Source: Polynucleobacter sp. JS-JIR-II-50 (GTDB lineage Bacteria > Pseudomonadota > Gammaproteobacteria > Burkholderiales > Burkholderiaceae). Taken from it: DNA of 64,000 nucleotides. The notes under the pieces are model-generated. The model was not told the origin of the DNA, made no database searches, and saw only the letters and a program-made list of their open reading frames with translations. Within the stretch, counting starts at the first letter, position 1. Each line of letters begins with the position of its first letter. This document shows positions 38,842-49,380 of the stretch, in pieces. Location of the stretch: the NCBI RefSeq assembly GCF_018687895.1, contig NZ_CP061307.1, positions 124,001 through 188,000 on the forward strand, given 5' to 3'. The translations under genes were made by a program, and so were the position numbers.

Positions 38842-40461
38842 ATGTTGATTTTAGAAAATACCTTTGCAAATGCAGCTTTCATGAGTGATGAAGGTTACCA
38901 AGCTCCAAACCGATTTCTTATCTTGGGATTGGGTGAGTCTGGTGTAGCTATGGCGAAGTGGTGCCTGCGAAATGGTGCCGAAGTTCGCTTAGCGGATACG
39001 CGCGAGCAATCCTCTTTTACTGAGCGTCAAAATGCCTGGCTGGAAGAGCTTCGGACTGCGGGCCTCAAAGATATTTGTTTTGGTCCTTTAGATGAGAGCT
39101 TGCTCAACAATATTGATGTAATTGGTATTAGCCCGGGACTTTCTCCGGTGCAAGACCCAACTTATGCATTCTTGGTTAAGGCTGAACAGGCTGAAATTGA
39201 TGTGTGGAGTGAGATTGAATTTTTTGCTCGCGCAATTTCTGCTTTAAGTCGTATGGCGCAAGCTCAAGAGTTGAGTTATGCAGCTGCAGTATTGGCTGTC
39301 ACTGGCACCAACGGTAAAACAACGACTACCGCATTAACCGGACAACTCTGTGAGCGCGCCGGTAAGAAAGTTGCTGTTGCAGGAAATATTAGTCCTGCAG
39401 CATTAGATAAGCTCATGAGCTGCTTAGATATTGCCGATCAAATCGTAGATATGCCGGATGTTTGGGTCTTGGAGCTATCTAGCTTTCAGTTGGTCTATAC
39501 CCATACTTTGAATGCTACGGCAGCAACAGTATTGAATATTACCCAAGACCATTTAGATTGGCATGGCGATATGCAAGGATATGCGCAAGCTAAGTCACGG
39601 ATATTTGGTATTGATACAGTTTGTATTTTGAATCGCGATGATTCTCTTGTGATGGGGCTGCTGTCTGAAGAGCAAAAAGCAGAGAGAGCCATTGTGACCT
39701 TTGGCTCTAATCGCCCAGACGAGCAAGGCGCTTTTGGAATTGAGCATGACTTACGTGCGGGTGGAATTGATTGGCTGGTATGGGCTGAGGTAGATGAAGA
39801 TGTTGAGCCCAAGCCTAAGCGTCGTCGCAAATCTGCAGTTATTGAAGAGGAGCCGTTACGCCTCAAGCGTCTTATCCCAGCTGACGCCTTAAGAATACGT
39901 GGCCGACATAATGCATTAAATGCGCTTGCAGCCCTAGCCTTAGCACGTGCTGCTAATTTACCTATGAACGCACTGTTACATGGCTTACGTGATTACCATG
40001 GTGAGCCGCATCGTGTGCAAAGTATTGCGATTGTTAAAGATGTTGAGTATGTAGATGACAGCAAGGGTACTAATGTTGGTGCGACTGTCGCTGCATTGAA
40101 TGGCCTGGGCAGTAACGAGTTTGGCAAGCGCATTTGGTTAATAGCTGGTGGCGATGGCAAAGGTCAGGATTTCGGTCCATTACGTGAACCCGCTTTACGT
40201 TTTGTAAAGGGCGCTTTCTTAATCGGCAAAGATGGCGCTGCAATTGGTGAGGCTCTTGGCTCTGGAATTCAAAGTACAAATTGTGGCGATTTAACTTCTG
40301 CAGTTCAAGCTGCCGCTAATCATGCCGTATCCGGAGATTTGGTGTTGTTGTCTCCAGCTTGCGCAAGCTTAGACCAGTTCCGTGACTATGTTGAGCGTGC
40401 CCAAGTATTTGCTGCAGAGGTTGAAGAGTTGGGCATGCGTTTTGAAGGGGTTCAGGTATGA
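38842..40461 (+). CDS. murD: UDP-N-acetylmuramoylalanine-D-glutamate ligase
   Basis: A 539-residue Mur ligase adding D-Glu to UDP-MurNAc-L-Ala. FLILGLGESGVAMAKW near 30-45 is the uracil-binding Rossmann start, VTGTNGKTTTTAL near 153 the P-loop, and LNITQDHLDWHGDMQGY near 231 the central motif. It is about 100 residues longer than E. coli MurD. The extra length includes an N-terminal extension (an alternative start is the ATG at 38881) and a charged internal insert with KPKRRRK near 328, typical of Burkholderiales. It begins 13 bases after mraY and overlaps ftsW by four bases. Confidence 0.95.
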   Translation: MLILENTFANAAFMSDEGYQAPNRFLILGLGESGVAMAKWCLRNGAEVRLADTREQSSFTERQNAWLEELRTAGLKDICFGPLDESLLNNIDVIGISPGLSPVQDPTYAFLVKAEQAEIDVWSEIEFFARAISALSRMAQAQELSYAAAVLAVTGTNGKTTTTALTGQLCERAGKKVAVAGNISPAALDKLMSCLDIADQIVDMPDVWVLELSSFQLVYTHTLNATAATVLNITQDHLDWHGDMQGYAQAKSRIFGIDTVCILNRDDSLVMGLLSEEQKAERAIVTFGSNRPDEQGAFGIEHDLRAGGIDWLVWAEVDEDVEPKPKRRRKSAVIEEEPLRLKRLIPADALRIRGRHNALNALAALALARAANLPMNALLHGLRDYHGEPHRVQSIAIVKDVEYVDDSKGTNVGATVAALNGLGSNEFGKRIWLIAGGDGKGQDFGPLREPALRFVKGAFLIGKDGAAIGEALGSGIQSTNCGDLTSAVQAAANHAVSGDLVLLSPACASLDQFRDYVERAQVFAAEVEELGMRFEGVQV

Positions 40462-41729
40462 ACTTAAAAGAAAAATTCTTTCCTGAAAATCGACTTGGGC
40501 TGAATCGTTTCTGGAATTTTTCAAGAGGTGGAATTGATAACTTCCGCACTGGTTTGCGTGATGCTGTTTCAGGCGTAGAGCAAACCCGTTCACGCATGAT
40601 GGACTATGACCAGTTGCTCGTATGGGCAATTCTGTCTCTGATGTTGATTGGTCTTGTAATGGTGTACTCCGCCTCTATTACTTTGGCCGATGGACCGAAG
40701 TATGCAAATTACAGTAGTAACTTCTTCCTCATTCGTCACGTGATTTCTTTGGTGATTGCGATTGGTGTCGGTATCTGGGCTTTTAAGATTCCTACCAAAG
40801 TATGGGATCGTTATTCACCAGTCATTTTCGGATTTACCGTTTTATTGCTGATTGCCGTTTTGATTCCTGGTGTAGGTAAGGGCGTGAATGGTGCAAAGCG
40901 TTGGATTCCTTTGGGCTTGATGAACTTTCAGCCATCCGAGTTGATGAAATTTGCTGCTGTGATATTTGCTGCAAGCTATACCGTACAACGTCAGGAATAT
41001 CTCCACTCCTTTGTGAAGGGTATGCTACCAATGGGTATTGCAGTTGCCCTGGTTGGCGGTCTGTTGATGGCTGAGCCAGACATGGGTGCATTCGTAGTGG
41101 TTGCTTTGATTGCGTTCGGCATTCTCTTTTTGGGCGGCATCAATGCTAAATTATTTGGCGGCTTGATCCTCGTTGGTTTGATGAGTGGTGCAACCATGAT
41201 TGCGCTCTCTCCATTTCGTCGTGGACGCATGCTGGCCTTTATGGATCCATGGCAAGTAGATAACGCCGCCAATAAAGGCTATCAGTTAACCCATTCATTG
41301 ATGGCATTTGGTCGCGGTGAATGGTTCGGTACAGGGCTTGGTGGGAGTGTAGAAAAATTGCACTACTTACCAGAAGCGCATACCGATTTCATCATGGCTG
41401 TGATTGGCGAAGAGTTGGGATTTGTTGGTGTGGTGGTAATGATCTTCTTGTTTTATTGGATCGTACGTCGTGCCTTCTTAATTGGCCGCACTGCTTTGCA
41501 GTTGGATCGTAGCTTTGCAGGTCTTGCCGCTAAAGGGGTTGCCATTTGGATTGGTTGGCAAGCCTTCATTAATATGGGCGTAAACCTTGGCCTGCTTCCA
41601 ACGAAGGGCTTGACCTTGCCATTGGTAAGTTACGGCGGCTCAGGAATTTTGATGAACGCGGTTGCCGTTGCAATGTTGCTGCGTATTGATTTTGAAAATC
41701 GCATCCTCATGCGTGGAGGGAAGCTTTGA
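40458..41729 (+). CDS. ftsW: septal peptidoglycan glycosyltransferase FtsW
   Basis: A 423-residue SEDS-family polytopic protein that polymerises lipid II at the septum with FtsI. A cytoplasmic N-terminal tail of about 52 residues precedes roughly ten membrane segments. GVGKGVNGAKRWIPLG near 138-153, NFQPSELMKFA near 155-165, EAHTDFIMAVIGEELGFVG near 305-323 and PLVSYGGSGILMNAVA near 393-408 are the SEDS signatures, including the catalytic-region Asp. The stop overlaps the unusual TTG start of murG. Confidence 0.96.
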   Translation: MNLKEKFFPENRLGLNRFWNFSRGGIDNFRTGLRDAVSGVEQTRSRMMDYDQLLVWAILSLMLIGLVMVYSASITLADGPKYANYSSNFFLIRHVISLVIAIGVGIWAFKIPTKVWDRYSPVIFGFTVLLLIAVLIPGVGKGVNGAKRWIPLGLMNFQPSELMKFAAVIFAASYTVQRQEYLHSFVKGMLPMGIAVALVGGLLMAEPDMGAFVVVALIAFGILFLGGINAKLFGGLILVGLMSGATMIALSPFRRGRMLAFMDPWQVDNAANKGYQLTHSLMAFGRGEWFGTGLGGSVEKLHYLPEAHTDFIMAVIGEELGFVGVVVMIFLFYWIVRRAFLIGRTALQLDRSFAGLAAKGVAIWIGWQAFINMGVNLGLLPTKGLTLPLVSYGGSGILMNAVAVAMLLRIDFENRILMRGGKL

Positions 41730-42799
41730 CTAAACCCTCAATCTTGGTGATGGCTGGCGGTACTGGTGGACATATCTTTCCGGGCCTTGCTGTCGCTGAA
41801 TATTTACGGATTTGCGGTTGGAAGGTCTCTTGGTTGGGTAATCAAGCTGGCATGGAGTATCGCCTCGTGAAGTCTTGTGATTTCCCATTTGAGGCGGTCG
41901 AGTTCGGTGGTCTACGTGGCAAGGGATTAAAAGCAAAGTTGATGTTGCCTATTAATCTTATGCGCGCTTGCTATCAAAGTTGGAAGATTATGCGTCGCCT
42001 AAAACCTAATGTGGTTTTAGGTATGGGCGGCTACATTACTTTCCCTGGTGGTTTGATCACTAAGCTTTTGAAGCGTCCATTGGTTTTGCATGAAGCGAAT
42101 TCAGTCGCTGGTAGCGCTAATCGTGCGCTGAGTAAAATTGCCATGCGGACTTTAACTGGGTTTCCAGAGACGATGGCGCAGGCAGAGTGGGTTGGCAATC
42201 CGATCCGCGAAGAGTTTGATCATATGCTTGCACCCGCAGCTCGTTATGATCAGCGTCAAGGACCCTTATCTATTTTGGTCGTGGGCGGCAGCTTGGGAGC
42301 CGCAGCCCTGAATGAAAACATTCCAGCTGCTCTAGCGTTGATTCCGGCTGAGTCACGTCCCAAGGTGATTCATCAGGCGGGCGATAAGCATTTAGCAGAT
42401 CTACAGAAGCGATATGCTGACTTAGGTGTAACCGCAGATATTCGCCCTTTTATTGATGACATGCCTGCTGCATATGCACAGACCGATTTGGTGATTTGTC
42501 GCTCAGGCGCCATGACAGTTTCTGAAATAGCAGCTTGTGGCATCGCCTCTTGTCTTATTCCATTTCCATTTGCGATTGACGATCACCAAACTGCGAATGC
42601 ACAGTTTTTGGCAAATTCGAATGCAGCTATTTTGTTGCCGCAGCTATTGCTGAACCCCCAAGATTTAGCGGTGATGCTTCAAAACTTCAATCGCACAGAA
42701 TTAAAAGAGATGGCATTACGTGCGCATGCTTTAGCAAAGCCTCATGCTACCCAGCGTGTAGCTGAGGTATGCGCCGATTGCGCGGGGGTAGGTATATGA
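41726..42799 (+). CDS. murG: UDP-GlcNAc:lipid I GlcNAc transferase
   Basis: A 357-residue peripheral membrane glycosyltransferase (GT28) that makes lipid [19 protein letters not shown] from 8 is the first G-loop, [11 protein letters not shown] near 102-112 the second and [14 protein letters not shown] near 188-201 the third. [14 protein letters not shown] near 256-269 and HQTANAQFL near 289 bind UDP-GlcNAc. The start is TTG at 41726, inside the ftsW stop (TTGA); no ATG or GTG keeps the G-loop. TTG may lower translation relative to neighbours. Confidence 0.96.
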   Translation: MTKPSILVMAGGTGGHIFPGLAVAEYLRICGWKVSWLGNQAGMEYRLVKSCDFPFEAVEFGGLRGKGLKAKLMLPINLMRACYQSWKIMRRLKPNVVLGMGGYITFPGGLITKLLKRPLVLHEANSVAGSANRALSKIAMRTLTGFPETMAQAEWVGNPIREEFDHMLAPAARYDQRQGPLSILVVGGSLGAAALNENIPAALALIPAESRPKVIHQAGDKHLADLQKRYADLGVTADIRPFIDDMPAAYAQTDLVICRSGAMTVSEIAACGIASCLIPFPFAIDDHQTANAQFLANSNAAILLPQLLLNPQDLAVMLQNFNRTELKEMALRAHALAKPHATQRVAEVCADCAGVGI

Positions 42800-44232
42800 A
42801 ACATATCGTTCAGCAAATTCACTTCATCGGTATCGGTGGCGCTGGCATGAGTGGCATCGCTGAAGTGCTATTGAACTTGGGGTATCAAGTCTCAGGATCT
42901 GACCTAGCTGATGGAGCAGTTACAAAGCGTCTAAAAGAGTTGGGCGCAGTCATTCATATTGGGCATGACCCTAAAAATATTGGTACTGCGGAGGCGGTAG
43001 TGATTTCCACTGCTGTTGCAGGCAATAACCCAGAGGTTTTGGCTGCACGCGCAGCAAAGGTGCCGGTGATTCAGCGGGCAGTCATGTTGGGTGAGTTGAT
43101 GCGTCTAAAGCAGGGCATTGCAATTGCTGGCACGCATGGCAAAACAACTACTACCAGCTTAGTTGCATCCGTTTTAGCTGAAGGTGGTCTAGATCCTACA
43201 TTTGTGATTGGCGGCAAACTCAATTCCGCAGGCGCCAATGCGCGCTTGGGCCAGGGAGATTTTATTGTGGTTGAGGCGGATGAATCAGATGCCTCTTTCT
43301 TGCAATTATTTCCAGCTATGGAAGTGGTAACGAATATTGATGCTGATCATATGGATACCTATCAGCACGATATGGCCAGATTAAAGCAGGCATTTGTACA
43401 GTTTATTCAGCGTATGCCGTTCTATGGTGTGGCAGTGCTTTGTATCGATGATGCCAATGTGCGCGACATCATTCCATTTGTATCTCAGCCAGTACTTCGC
43501 TATGGTCTGTCAGAGGATGCGGATATTCGCGCAAGCAATGTACGCGCAGATGGCACACAGATGCATTTCACAGTTGATCGTCGCACGGTGCGCAGACATG
43601 GTAATAAGCCTGGGCCACTCAATATCACATTGAACCTACCTGGATTGCATAACGTGCGTAATGCCTTGGCTGCAATTGGTATCGCTACAGAGTTGGGTGT
43701 GGGTGATGAAGCGATCACTAAGGCTCTCTCAGAATTTAGCGGAGTTGGTCGTCGCTTCCAACGTTATGGGGAGATTCCTCTGGCAGCTGGTGGTAGCTTT
43801 ACCTTGATTGATGATTATGGCCATCACCCCGTAGAAATGGCTGCAACCTTGGCTGCGGCAAGAGGTGCCTACCCAGATCGTCGCTTGGTCTTGGCATTCC
43901 AGCCACATCGCTTTACTAGAACGCGTGATTGCTTTGGCGAGTTTGTTCAAGTGCTCAAAAATTTTGATGCTTTAGTACTGACTGATGTGTATCCAGCGGG
44001 CGAAGCAAAAATTCCGGGGGCTGATAGTAAGAGTTTGATGAAGGCTGCTACCGCTGAAGATAAGCATTCCAAAGCCTTATTAGATTCGTGCGCAGTTGCC
44101 TATGCTGCAAATGTTGCAGAAATGCCAGAAAAGTTGAGTCAAGTTTTAAAAGATGGAGATGTATTAATCACGATGGGTGCAGGATCAATTTCTGCTTTGC
44201 CACATACGTTGTCGGAGGCGAAGCATGTCTAA
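42796..44232 (+). CDS. murC: UDP-N-acetylmuramate-L-alanine ligase
   Basis: A 478-residue Mur ligase starting the stem peptide. [17 protein letters not shown] from 9 is the UDP-binding loop, [14 protein letters not shown] at 111-124 the P-loop, and [13 protein letters not shown] near 178-190 and [15 protein letters not shown] near 345 are conserved. The ATG at 42796 overlaps the murG stop by four bases (ATGA); a start at 42769 would add nine residues from murG sequence. It overlaps ddl by eight bases. Confidence 0.97.
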   Translation: MKHIVQQIHFIGIGGAGMSGIAEVLLNLGYQVSGSDLADGAVTKRLKELGAVIHIGHDPKNIGTAEAVVISTAVAGNNPEVLAARAAKVPVIQRAVMLGELMRLKQGIAIAGTHGKTTTTSLVASVLAEGGLDPTFVIGGKLNSAGANARLGQGDFIVVEADESDASFLQLFPAMEVVTNIDADHMDTYQHDMARLKQAFVQFIQRMPFYGVAVLCIDDANVRDIIPFVSQPVLRYGLSEDADIRASNVRADGTQMHFTVDRRTVRRHGNKPGPLNITLNLPGLHNVRNALAAIGIATELGVGDEAITKALSEFSGVGRRFQRYGEIPLAAGGSFTLIDDYGHHPVEMAATLAAARGAYPDRRLVLAFQPHRFTRTRDCFGEFVQVLKNFDALVLTDVYPAGEAKIPGADSKSLMKAATAEDKHSKALLDSCAVAYAANVAEMPEKLSQVLKDGDVLITMGAGSISALPHTLSEAKHV

Positions 44233-45238
44233 GGTAGGCGCTAATTTGAGCTCTTGGGGTGAACGCGTTCAGTCTGGCTTAGCTAGCTTAGAGCCGATGT
44301 CTTTTGGTCGCGTTGGCGTTTTGCTGGGTGGTAAATCTGGCGAGAGGGAAATTTCTCTCATGTCAGGTAATGGCGTATTGGAAGCATTGCGATCAAAAGG
44401 TGTCGACGCTCACGCTTTTGATACAGGCTTACGTTGCCCAACAGAATTGGCTAAAGAAAACTTCGATCGCGTATTCATTTCCTTGCATGGCCGCTTTGGT
44501 GAAGACGGAACCATCCAAGGGTTGCTGGAGTTGTTAGGGTTGCCTTACACAGGCAGTGGCGTTTTAGCCTCTGCTCTAGCAATCGACAAAATTGTCACCA
44601 AGCAAGTTTGGATTAGTAATGGACTCGCGACTCCTGAGTATGAGGAATTAACTGCTGATAGCGACTGGAATGCGGTCGTGAAGCATCTTGGTTTGCCTAT
44701 GATTGTGAAGCCAGCCCATGAAGGATCCTCTTTGGGCTTAACAAAAGTGAAGTCCGCAGAAGAGTTGCCGGCTGCTTACAAGCTTGCCGCTGGATTAGAT
44801 AAAAAAGTGATTGCAGAGACTTGCATCATTGGCGATGAGTTAACTTGTCCGCTAGTTGGTCAAGGCAAGACGGCCGAAGCTTTACCGGTGATCAAAATCA
44901 TTCCACCACAAGCAAATTACGATTTTCATAATAAGTATTTCTCTGACGAAACTCAGTACTTATGCCCTACTGGGCTTGCGCCTGAGGTGAATGCTGCCGT
45001 TCAGGAATTAGCTTTGGCTGCATATAAGGCTTTGGGTTGTCGTACATGGGGTCGCGCTGATGTGATGCTGGATCAAAAGACCGGCAAGCCTTACTTATTG
45101 GAAATGAATACCTCCCCTGGAATGACTTCTCACTCTTTGGTGCCAATGGCTGCGAAGGCTGCTGGTATTGAGTATGCAGATTTAGTGCTTTGGTTGCTCA
45201 GTCAAACGTTGCAGCAAAAAGAGGGTACTGCTGCATGA
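44225..45238 (+). CDS. ddl: D-alanine-D-alanine ligase
   Basis: A 337-residue ATP-grasp enzyme making the D-Ala-D-Ala substrate of Mur[22 protein letters not shown] near 27-47, [20 protein letters not shown] near 112-131, [16 protein letters not shown] near 165-180 and [20 protein letters not shown] near 297-316 (Mg2+ ligands and D-Ala pocket) are seen. A basic, Ser-rich N-terminal extension of about 25 residues precedes the domain. The ATG at 44225 lies within the murC end, and the stop overlaps ftsQ by four bases. Confidence 0.96.
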   Translation: MSKVGANLSSWGERVQSGLASLEPMSFGRVGVLLGGKSGEREISLMSGNGVLEALRSKGVDAHAFDTGLRCPTELAKENFDRVFISLHGRFGEDGTIQGLLELLGLPYTGSGVLASALAIDKIVTKQVWISNGLATPEYEELTADSDWNAVVKHLGLPMIVKPAHEGSSLGLTKVKSAEELPAAYKLAAGLDKKVIAETCIIGDELTCPLVGQGKTAEALPVIKIIPPQANYDFHNKYFSDETQYLCPTGLAPEVNAAVQELALAAYKALGCRTWGRADVMLDQKTGKPYLLEMNTSPGMTSHSLVPMAAKAAGIEYADLVLWLLSQTLQQKEGTAA

Positions 45239-46092
45239 GCAATTTCATGGATCGCTTCGGTGAAATTTTCTCTATGTTGATGTCTCCGCTTTGGAATCAT
45301 GCGGAGCGCATGGAGAGGCTGAGTCGTTTCCTGCTGCGCGGCTTCGTGGTGATGCTCGTCATTGGTATTTTGGTTTGGCTAAGTCAGCGACCAGTTTTCG
45401 CTTTAAAGCAGATTCAGATTGAACCGGTTGCTGGCCAAACGTTGAAACACATTAACAAGCCTATTGTTAAGCAACAAGTTTTAGAAACAGTGCAGGGTAA
45501 TTTTTTCAGCGTTCGCTTAGAGGATGTAAAGCGAGGCTTTGAAAGTATGCCTTGGGTACGACATGCCAATGTCCGTCGCGTATGGCCAAATGGTCTAGTG
45601 GTGAGTATCGAAGAGCAGAAGCCTTTTGGTACTTGGGGTGGCGCTGAGAGCCACACCCTAATGAATACCCATGGTGAGCTCTTTACTGGGCGCGTTACTG
45701 AGGTGAGTGAGGATGTGCGTTTAGTTGACTTCTCCGGCCCTGAAGATGCTGGCAAAGAAGTCATGAGTCTTTATGAAAAAGCAAACAACTGGTTTAAGCC
45801 ATGGGGCGCAGAAGTCACTAGCCTTGCACTGACTGAGCGTTATGCATGGCACGTTAAGCTCTCAAACGGAATGAAAGTAGAGTTTGGCCGCGATGAGGAA
45901 AGCTCAGACAAAAATTTAACGGAAGAACGTGTGGCGCGTTTATTTAAATATTGGCCACAAGTACAAGAGAAGTGGGCGAATCGAGTAGATGCAGTCGATT
46001 TGCGATATGCAAATGGTTTTGCAGTTCATCTTGCATCTGCAAGTTTGAAAAAGAATGATGTAGATGGCAAAAAAAGTGAGCTGAAGCAATGA
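45235..46092 (+). CDS. ftsQ: cell division protein FtsQ
   Basis: A 285-residue bitopic divisome protein. A cytoplasmic N-terminus of about 33 residues is followed by one membrane helix ([15 protein letters not shown] near 37-51), then the POTRA domain ([19 protein letters not shown] near 56-74) and the beta domain with [29 protein letters not shown]. It recruits FtsL and FtsB and links early to late divisome proteins. The ATG at 45235 interlocks with the ddl stop. Confidence 0.94.
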   Translation: MSNFMDRFGEIFSMLMSPLWNHAERMERLSRFLLRGFVVMLVIGILVWLSQRPVFALKQIQIEPVAGQTLKHINKPIVKQQVLETVQGNFFSVRLEDVKRGFESMPWVRHANVRRVWPNGLVVSIEEQKPFGTWGGAESHTLMNTHGELFTGRVTEVSEDVRLVDFSGPEDAGKEVMSLYEKANNWFKPWGAEVTSLALTERYAWHVKLSNGMKVEFGRDEESSDKNLTEERVARLFKYWPQVQEKWANRVDAVDLRYANGFAVHLASASLKKNDVDGKKSELKQ

Positions 46093-46101
46093 GGAATGGT
46101 A

Positions 46102-47331
46102 ATGAGTAAAGACAATCGCGATATTTTGGTTGGTTTAGATATTGGAACTTCCAAGGTGGTTGCCTTGGTTGCTGAATTAGCTCCAGATGGCCAATTCAAC
46201 GTAGTGGGTGTTGGTCAAACGGCATCCAAAGGATTGAAGAAGGGCGTTGTAGTCAATATTGAAGCTACCGTTCAGTCTATTCAGAAGGCGCTTGAAGAGG
46301 CTGAAGTGATGGCCGATCGTCAGATTGTGCAAGTCTTTACGGGTATTGCTGGTAATCACATTGTGAGTTTTAACTCGAGCGGTATGGTTGCAATACGCGA
46401 TAAAGAAGTTGGCTCTGGTGATGTTGAACGCGTTCTCGAAACTGCAAAAGCAATCAACATCCCAACTGACCAGCAGATTTTGCACATCCTTGTTCAAGAA
46501 TTCATCATTGACGGCCAAGAAGATGTACGCGAGCCAATTGGTATGAGTGGTTTGCGCCTAGAAGTGAAGGTGCACATTGTTACTGGCGCTGTAAGTGCTG
46601 CGCAAAATATTGTGAAGTGTGTACGTCGTTGTGGTCTCGAAGTTAACGACCTCATCTTGCAGCCTTTAGCTTCAAGCTTAGCAGTGTTAACCGAGGATGA
46701 AAAAGAGCTTGGCGTTGTATTGGTAGATATTGGTGGCGGTACAACGGATATTGCAATTTATTGTCAGGGCTCTATTCGCCATACAGCGGTTATTCCAATT
46801 GCTGGCGATCAAATTACGAATGATATTGCGATGGCATTGCGCACGCCAACGATTGATGCTGAAGATTTGAAAATTGCGCATGGTATTGCTCGTCAAGAGA
46901 TGGCTGATCCAACCGCAATGATTGATGTTCCTGGTGTCGGTGACCGTGAGCCACGCCCAATGTCTAAGCAAGCTTTGGCGGCAGTAATTGAGCCACGTGT
47001 TGAAGAGTTATTTACGCTGGTAAGAGGCGTAGTTCGTGACTCCGGTTACGAAGATATGGTTTCTTCTGGAATTGTTTTAACGGGCGGCACTGCGTTAATG
47101 CCGGGCATGGTGGAGTTGGCAGAACAAGTCTTCTTGAGGCCTGCTCGTATCGGTACACCTGAATACCGTGGACATCTCCATGAGGTCTTACGTAGTCCCA
47201 GATATGCCACCAGCATTGGTTTGCTGATGGAAGGTCAAGCGCAGCTATTGCGCGGCCGTCGTGTTTCTCAATCAGGCGCGTTACAAGGTGTTATATCGCG
47301 CATGAAAGAATGGTTTGCAGGAAATTTTTAA
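46102..47331 (+). CDS. ftsA: cell division protein FtsA
   Basis: A 409-residue actin-like ATPase that tethers FtsZ to the membrane. ILVGLDIGTSKVVALVAE near 8-25 is phosphate loop 1, VLVDIGGGTTDIAIY near 206-220 phosphate loop 2, and VLTGGTALMPGMVELAE near 331-347 the adenosine loop. GRRVSQSGALQ then SRMKEWFAGNF form the C-terminal amphipathic membrane-targeting helix. The second ATG (46102) is preferred over 46096 because the GAGG at 46091-46094 sits seven bases before it. Confidence 0.96.
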   Translation: MSKDNRDILVGLDIGTSKVVALVAELAPDGQFNVVGVGQTASKGLKKGVVVNIEATVQSIQKALEEAEVMADRQIVQVFTGIAGNHIVSFNSSGMVAIRDKEVGSGDVERVLETAKAINIPTDQQILHILVQEFIIDGQEDVREPIGMSGLRLEVKVHIVTGAVSAAQNIVKCVRRCGLEVNDLILQPLASSLAVLTEDEKELGVVLVDIGGGTTDIAIYCQGSIRHTAVIPIAGDQITNDIAMALRTPTIDAEDLKIAHGIARQEMADPTAMIDVPGVGDREPRPMSKQALAAVIEPRVEELFTLVRGVVRDSGYEDMVSSGIVLTGGTALMPGMVELAEQVFLRPARIGTPEYRGHLHEVLRSPRYATSIGLLMEGQAQLLRGRRVSQSGALQGVISRMKEWFAGNF

Positions 47332-47369
47332 GTTTTTTTCGTCGTCGTCAACGTAGTACGTATTTACCT

Positions 47370-47375
47370 AGGAGG
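47370..47375 (+). promoter_or_regulatory. strong ribosome binding site of ftsZ
   Basis: AGGAGG lies four bases before the ATG and is complementary to the 16S rRNA tail. Unlike most dcw genes, ftsZ is not overlapped with its upstream neighbour: a 48-base gap follows ftsA. Confidence 0.8.
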
Positions 47376-47379
47376 GTAT

Positions 47380-48720
47380 ATGGAATTTGAAATGTTAGAT
47401 CAAGAAACAGCTGGCAAGACCATTATTAAAGTGGTTGGAGTCGGTGGCGCTGGTGGCAATGCTGTCCAGCATATGATCCGTCGCGGTGTTAATGGCGTAG
47501 AGTTCATTTGCATGAACACCGATGCTGGCGCTTTACAGCGCTCTGAGGCATCTGTGAATTTGCAACTGGGTTCTAGCGGATTAGGTGCTGGCGCCAAACC
47601 GGAAATCGGCGCAGCTTCTGCTGAAGAAGCGCGTGCTCGCATTGCCGATACATTGCAAGGCGCACACATGGTGTTCATCACTGCTGGTATGGGTGGTGGT
47701 ACAGGAACTGGAGCGGCCCCAATCGTGGCTCAAGTAGCTAAAGAAATGGGCATTTTGACTGTTGGTGTCATTAGTAAGCCATTTGATTTCGAGGGCGTAA
47801 AGCGCTTGAAGGTTGCTGAGAATGGCGCTGCAGAACTCGAGTCATATGTAGATTCATTGATTGTTGTACTCAATGAAAAACTCTTTGAAGTGATGGGTGA
47901 AGATGCTGAGTTCGATAAGGCATTTGCTTGTGCGGATGATGTATTGCATAACGCAGTATCTGGCATTGCAGAAATCATCAATGTTCAGGGCTTGATCAAC
48001 GTTGACTTTGAAGACGTTAAAACAGTAATGGGTGAGCAAGGAAAAGCCATGATGGGAACGGCAACTGTTTCCGGCATGGATCGTGCACGCTTAGCTGCCG
48101 AAGCTGCAGTAGCATCCCCATTGCTCGAAGGTGTTGATCTGTCAGGTGCACGTGGTGTGTTGGTAAACATTACTGCTAGCCGTTCATTGAAATTGTCTGA
48201 GACTCGCGAAGTCATGGCGGCGATTCGTGGTTATGCCGCTGATGATGCAACCGTAATCTTTGGCACTGTTTATGACGAGAGCCTAGGCGACGCCTTACGT
48301 GTAACTGTGGTTGCTACTGGCTTGAATAATCCTCAAGCACGTAAAAACAACCAACCTGAAGTAGTTTGGAGACAAGCTACTGGTACTCATGATGCAATGC
48401 CAACGATGGCAGACCTCAATAGCTTTGCTCCTGCTAGCGCATCAGCAGCAATGAGCAAGGTCAGTGTGGATTCGGCTTTAAGTACTAGCGCAGGTTTAGC
48501 CTTGACAGGAACTGGTAGTGCTCCAGCAATGGCAGCTCAACCGGCAAGCACAGGCGTGGACTATAGCCAGTATGACTTGCCACGGGTTTTTCGTAGCTCT
48601 CGTGAAGCGACTCCTGCGCCTACATTAGGTGCGGATAGCTCCCCTCAGGCTAAATCCATGTTGGACAAAGGGGCTGATTACTATGAAATTCCAGCCTTTT
48701 TACGTAAACAAGCAGATTAA
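47380..48720 (+). CDS. ftsZ: cell division protein FtsZ
   Basis: A 446-residue tubulin-like GTPase that forms the Z ring. [16 protein letters not shown] from about 18 starts the nucleotide domain, GGGTGTG at 105-111 is the tubulin signature, and the T7 loop is [11 protein letters not shown] near 205. A variable Ala/Ser-rich linker (about 320-430) leads to the C-terminal peptide [13 protein letters not shown] that binds FtsA. An unusually strong Shine-Dalgarno AGGAGG (47370-47375) precedes the ATG, fitting its high expression. It is the last dcw gene. Confidence 0.98.
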   Translation: MEFEMLDQETAGKTIIKVVGVGGAGGNAVQHMIRRGVNGVEFICMNTDAGALQRSEASVNLQLGSSGLGAGAKPEIGAASAEEARARIADTLQGAHMVFITAGMGGGTGTGAAPIVAQVAKEMGILTVGVISKPFDFEGVKRLKVAENGAAELESYVDSLIVVLNEKLFEVMGEDAEFDKAFACADDVLHNAVSGIAEIINVQGLINVDFEDVKTVMGEQGKAMMGTATVSGMDRARLAAEAAVASPLLEGVDLSGARGVLVNITASRSLKLSETREVMAAIRGYAADDATVIFGTVYDESLGDALRVTVVATGLNNPQARKNNQPEVVWRQATGTHDAMPTMADLNSFAPASASAAMSKVSVDSALSTSAGLALTGTGSAPAMAAQPASTGVDYSQYDLPRVFRSSREATPAPTLGADSSPQAKSMLDKGADYYEIPAFLRKQAD

Positions 48721-48751
48721 TTAACTGCTTAATACAATAGGTAATTGCGAA

Positions 48752-48802
48752 ATGCCAGCGCGGCGCCCCTCCGGACGACGAATCCCGCGCTTGCGTTGGC
48801 AT
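48752..48802 (+). other. GC-rich hairpin in the peroxiredoxin leader
   Basis: ATGCCAGCG (48752-48760) pairs with CGTTGGCAT (48794-48802) over nine positions including one G-U. Inside, GCGCGG (48758-48763) can alternatively pair with CCGCGC (48785-48790), and CCGGACG lies between. It stands out from the AT-rich sequence around it and sits 30 bases before the peroxiredoxin start. No T run follows, so it is not a plain terminator. Confidence 0.6.
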
Positions 48803-48832
48803 GCTTACTAACAATTATTTATTGGAGATGTC

Positions 48833-49333
48833 ATGATTGCTGTTGGACAAAAATTACCGAACGCTACTCTTTATGAATTTATGAATGAAGAGACCGAAGG
48901 CTGCTCCTTAGGGCCAAATGCTTTTGAAGTTGAAAAGCTGGTAGCTGGAAAAAAGATTGTGTTGTTTGCATTGCCTGGCGCGTTTACACCAACCTGCTCT
49001 GCAAAGCATGTGCCTGGTTATGTTGAGCACTATGATGCGATTAAAGCTAAAGGTGTTGACGAAATTTGGTGTGTTTCTGTAAATGATCCGTTTGTGATGG
49101 GTGCATGGGGACGCGATCAAAAAGTTGGCAAAAAGATTCGCATGCTAGGCGACGGCAGTGCTGAGTTCACCAAAAAGCTTGGTTTAGAGTTGGATCTCAC
49201 TGCGCGTGGTTTTGGTGTTCGCTCAGATCGTTATGCCATGATTATTGAAGATGGTGTGGTGAAGTCATTAGACCGCGAAGCTCCTGGTAAGTTTGAAGTA
49301 AGTGACGCTGCTTCCATCTTGAAAAAGCTGTAA
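48833..49333 (+). CDS. peroxiredoxin, Prx5 family
   Basis: A 166-residue thioredoxin-fold peroxidase. The peroxidatic Cys55 lies in FALPGAFTPTCSAKHVPGY, the standard P-x3-T/S-x2-C motif of Prx5. EIWCVSVNDPFVMGAWGRD near 83-101 and GVRSDRYAMIIEDGVV near 130-145 (with the conserved Arg) support the call. It reduces peroxides, probably with glutathione or glutaredoxin. GGAG seven or so bases upstream serves as the ribosome site. It follows ftsZ in many Burkholderiaceae. Confidence 0.92.
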   Translation: MIAVGQKLPNATLYEFMNEETEGCSLGPNAFEVEKLVAGKKIVLFALPGAFTPTCSAKHVPGYVEHYDAIKAKGVDEIWCVSVNDPFVMGAWGRDQKVGKKIRMLGDGSAEFTKKLGLELDLTARGFGVRSDRYAMIIEDGVVKSLDREAPGKFEVSDAASILKKL

Positions 49334-49380
49334 TTCAAACCCTCATATAACAAATCCCCCCTGAATTTAAATATCGAAAT

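Noticed and set aside
39495..39866. 123-codon ORF antisense to murD
   Set aside because: It mirrors the MurD charged insert and has no independent features.
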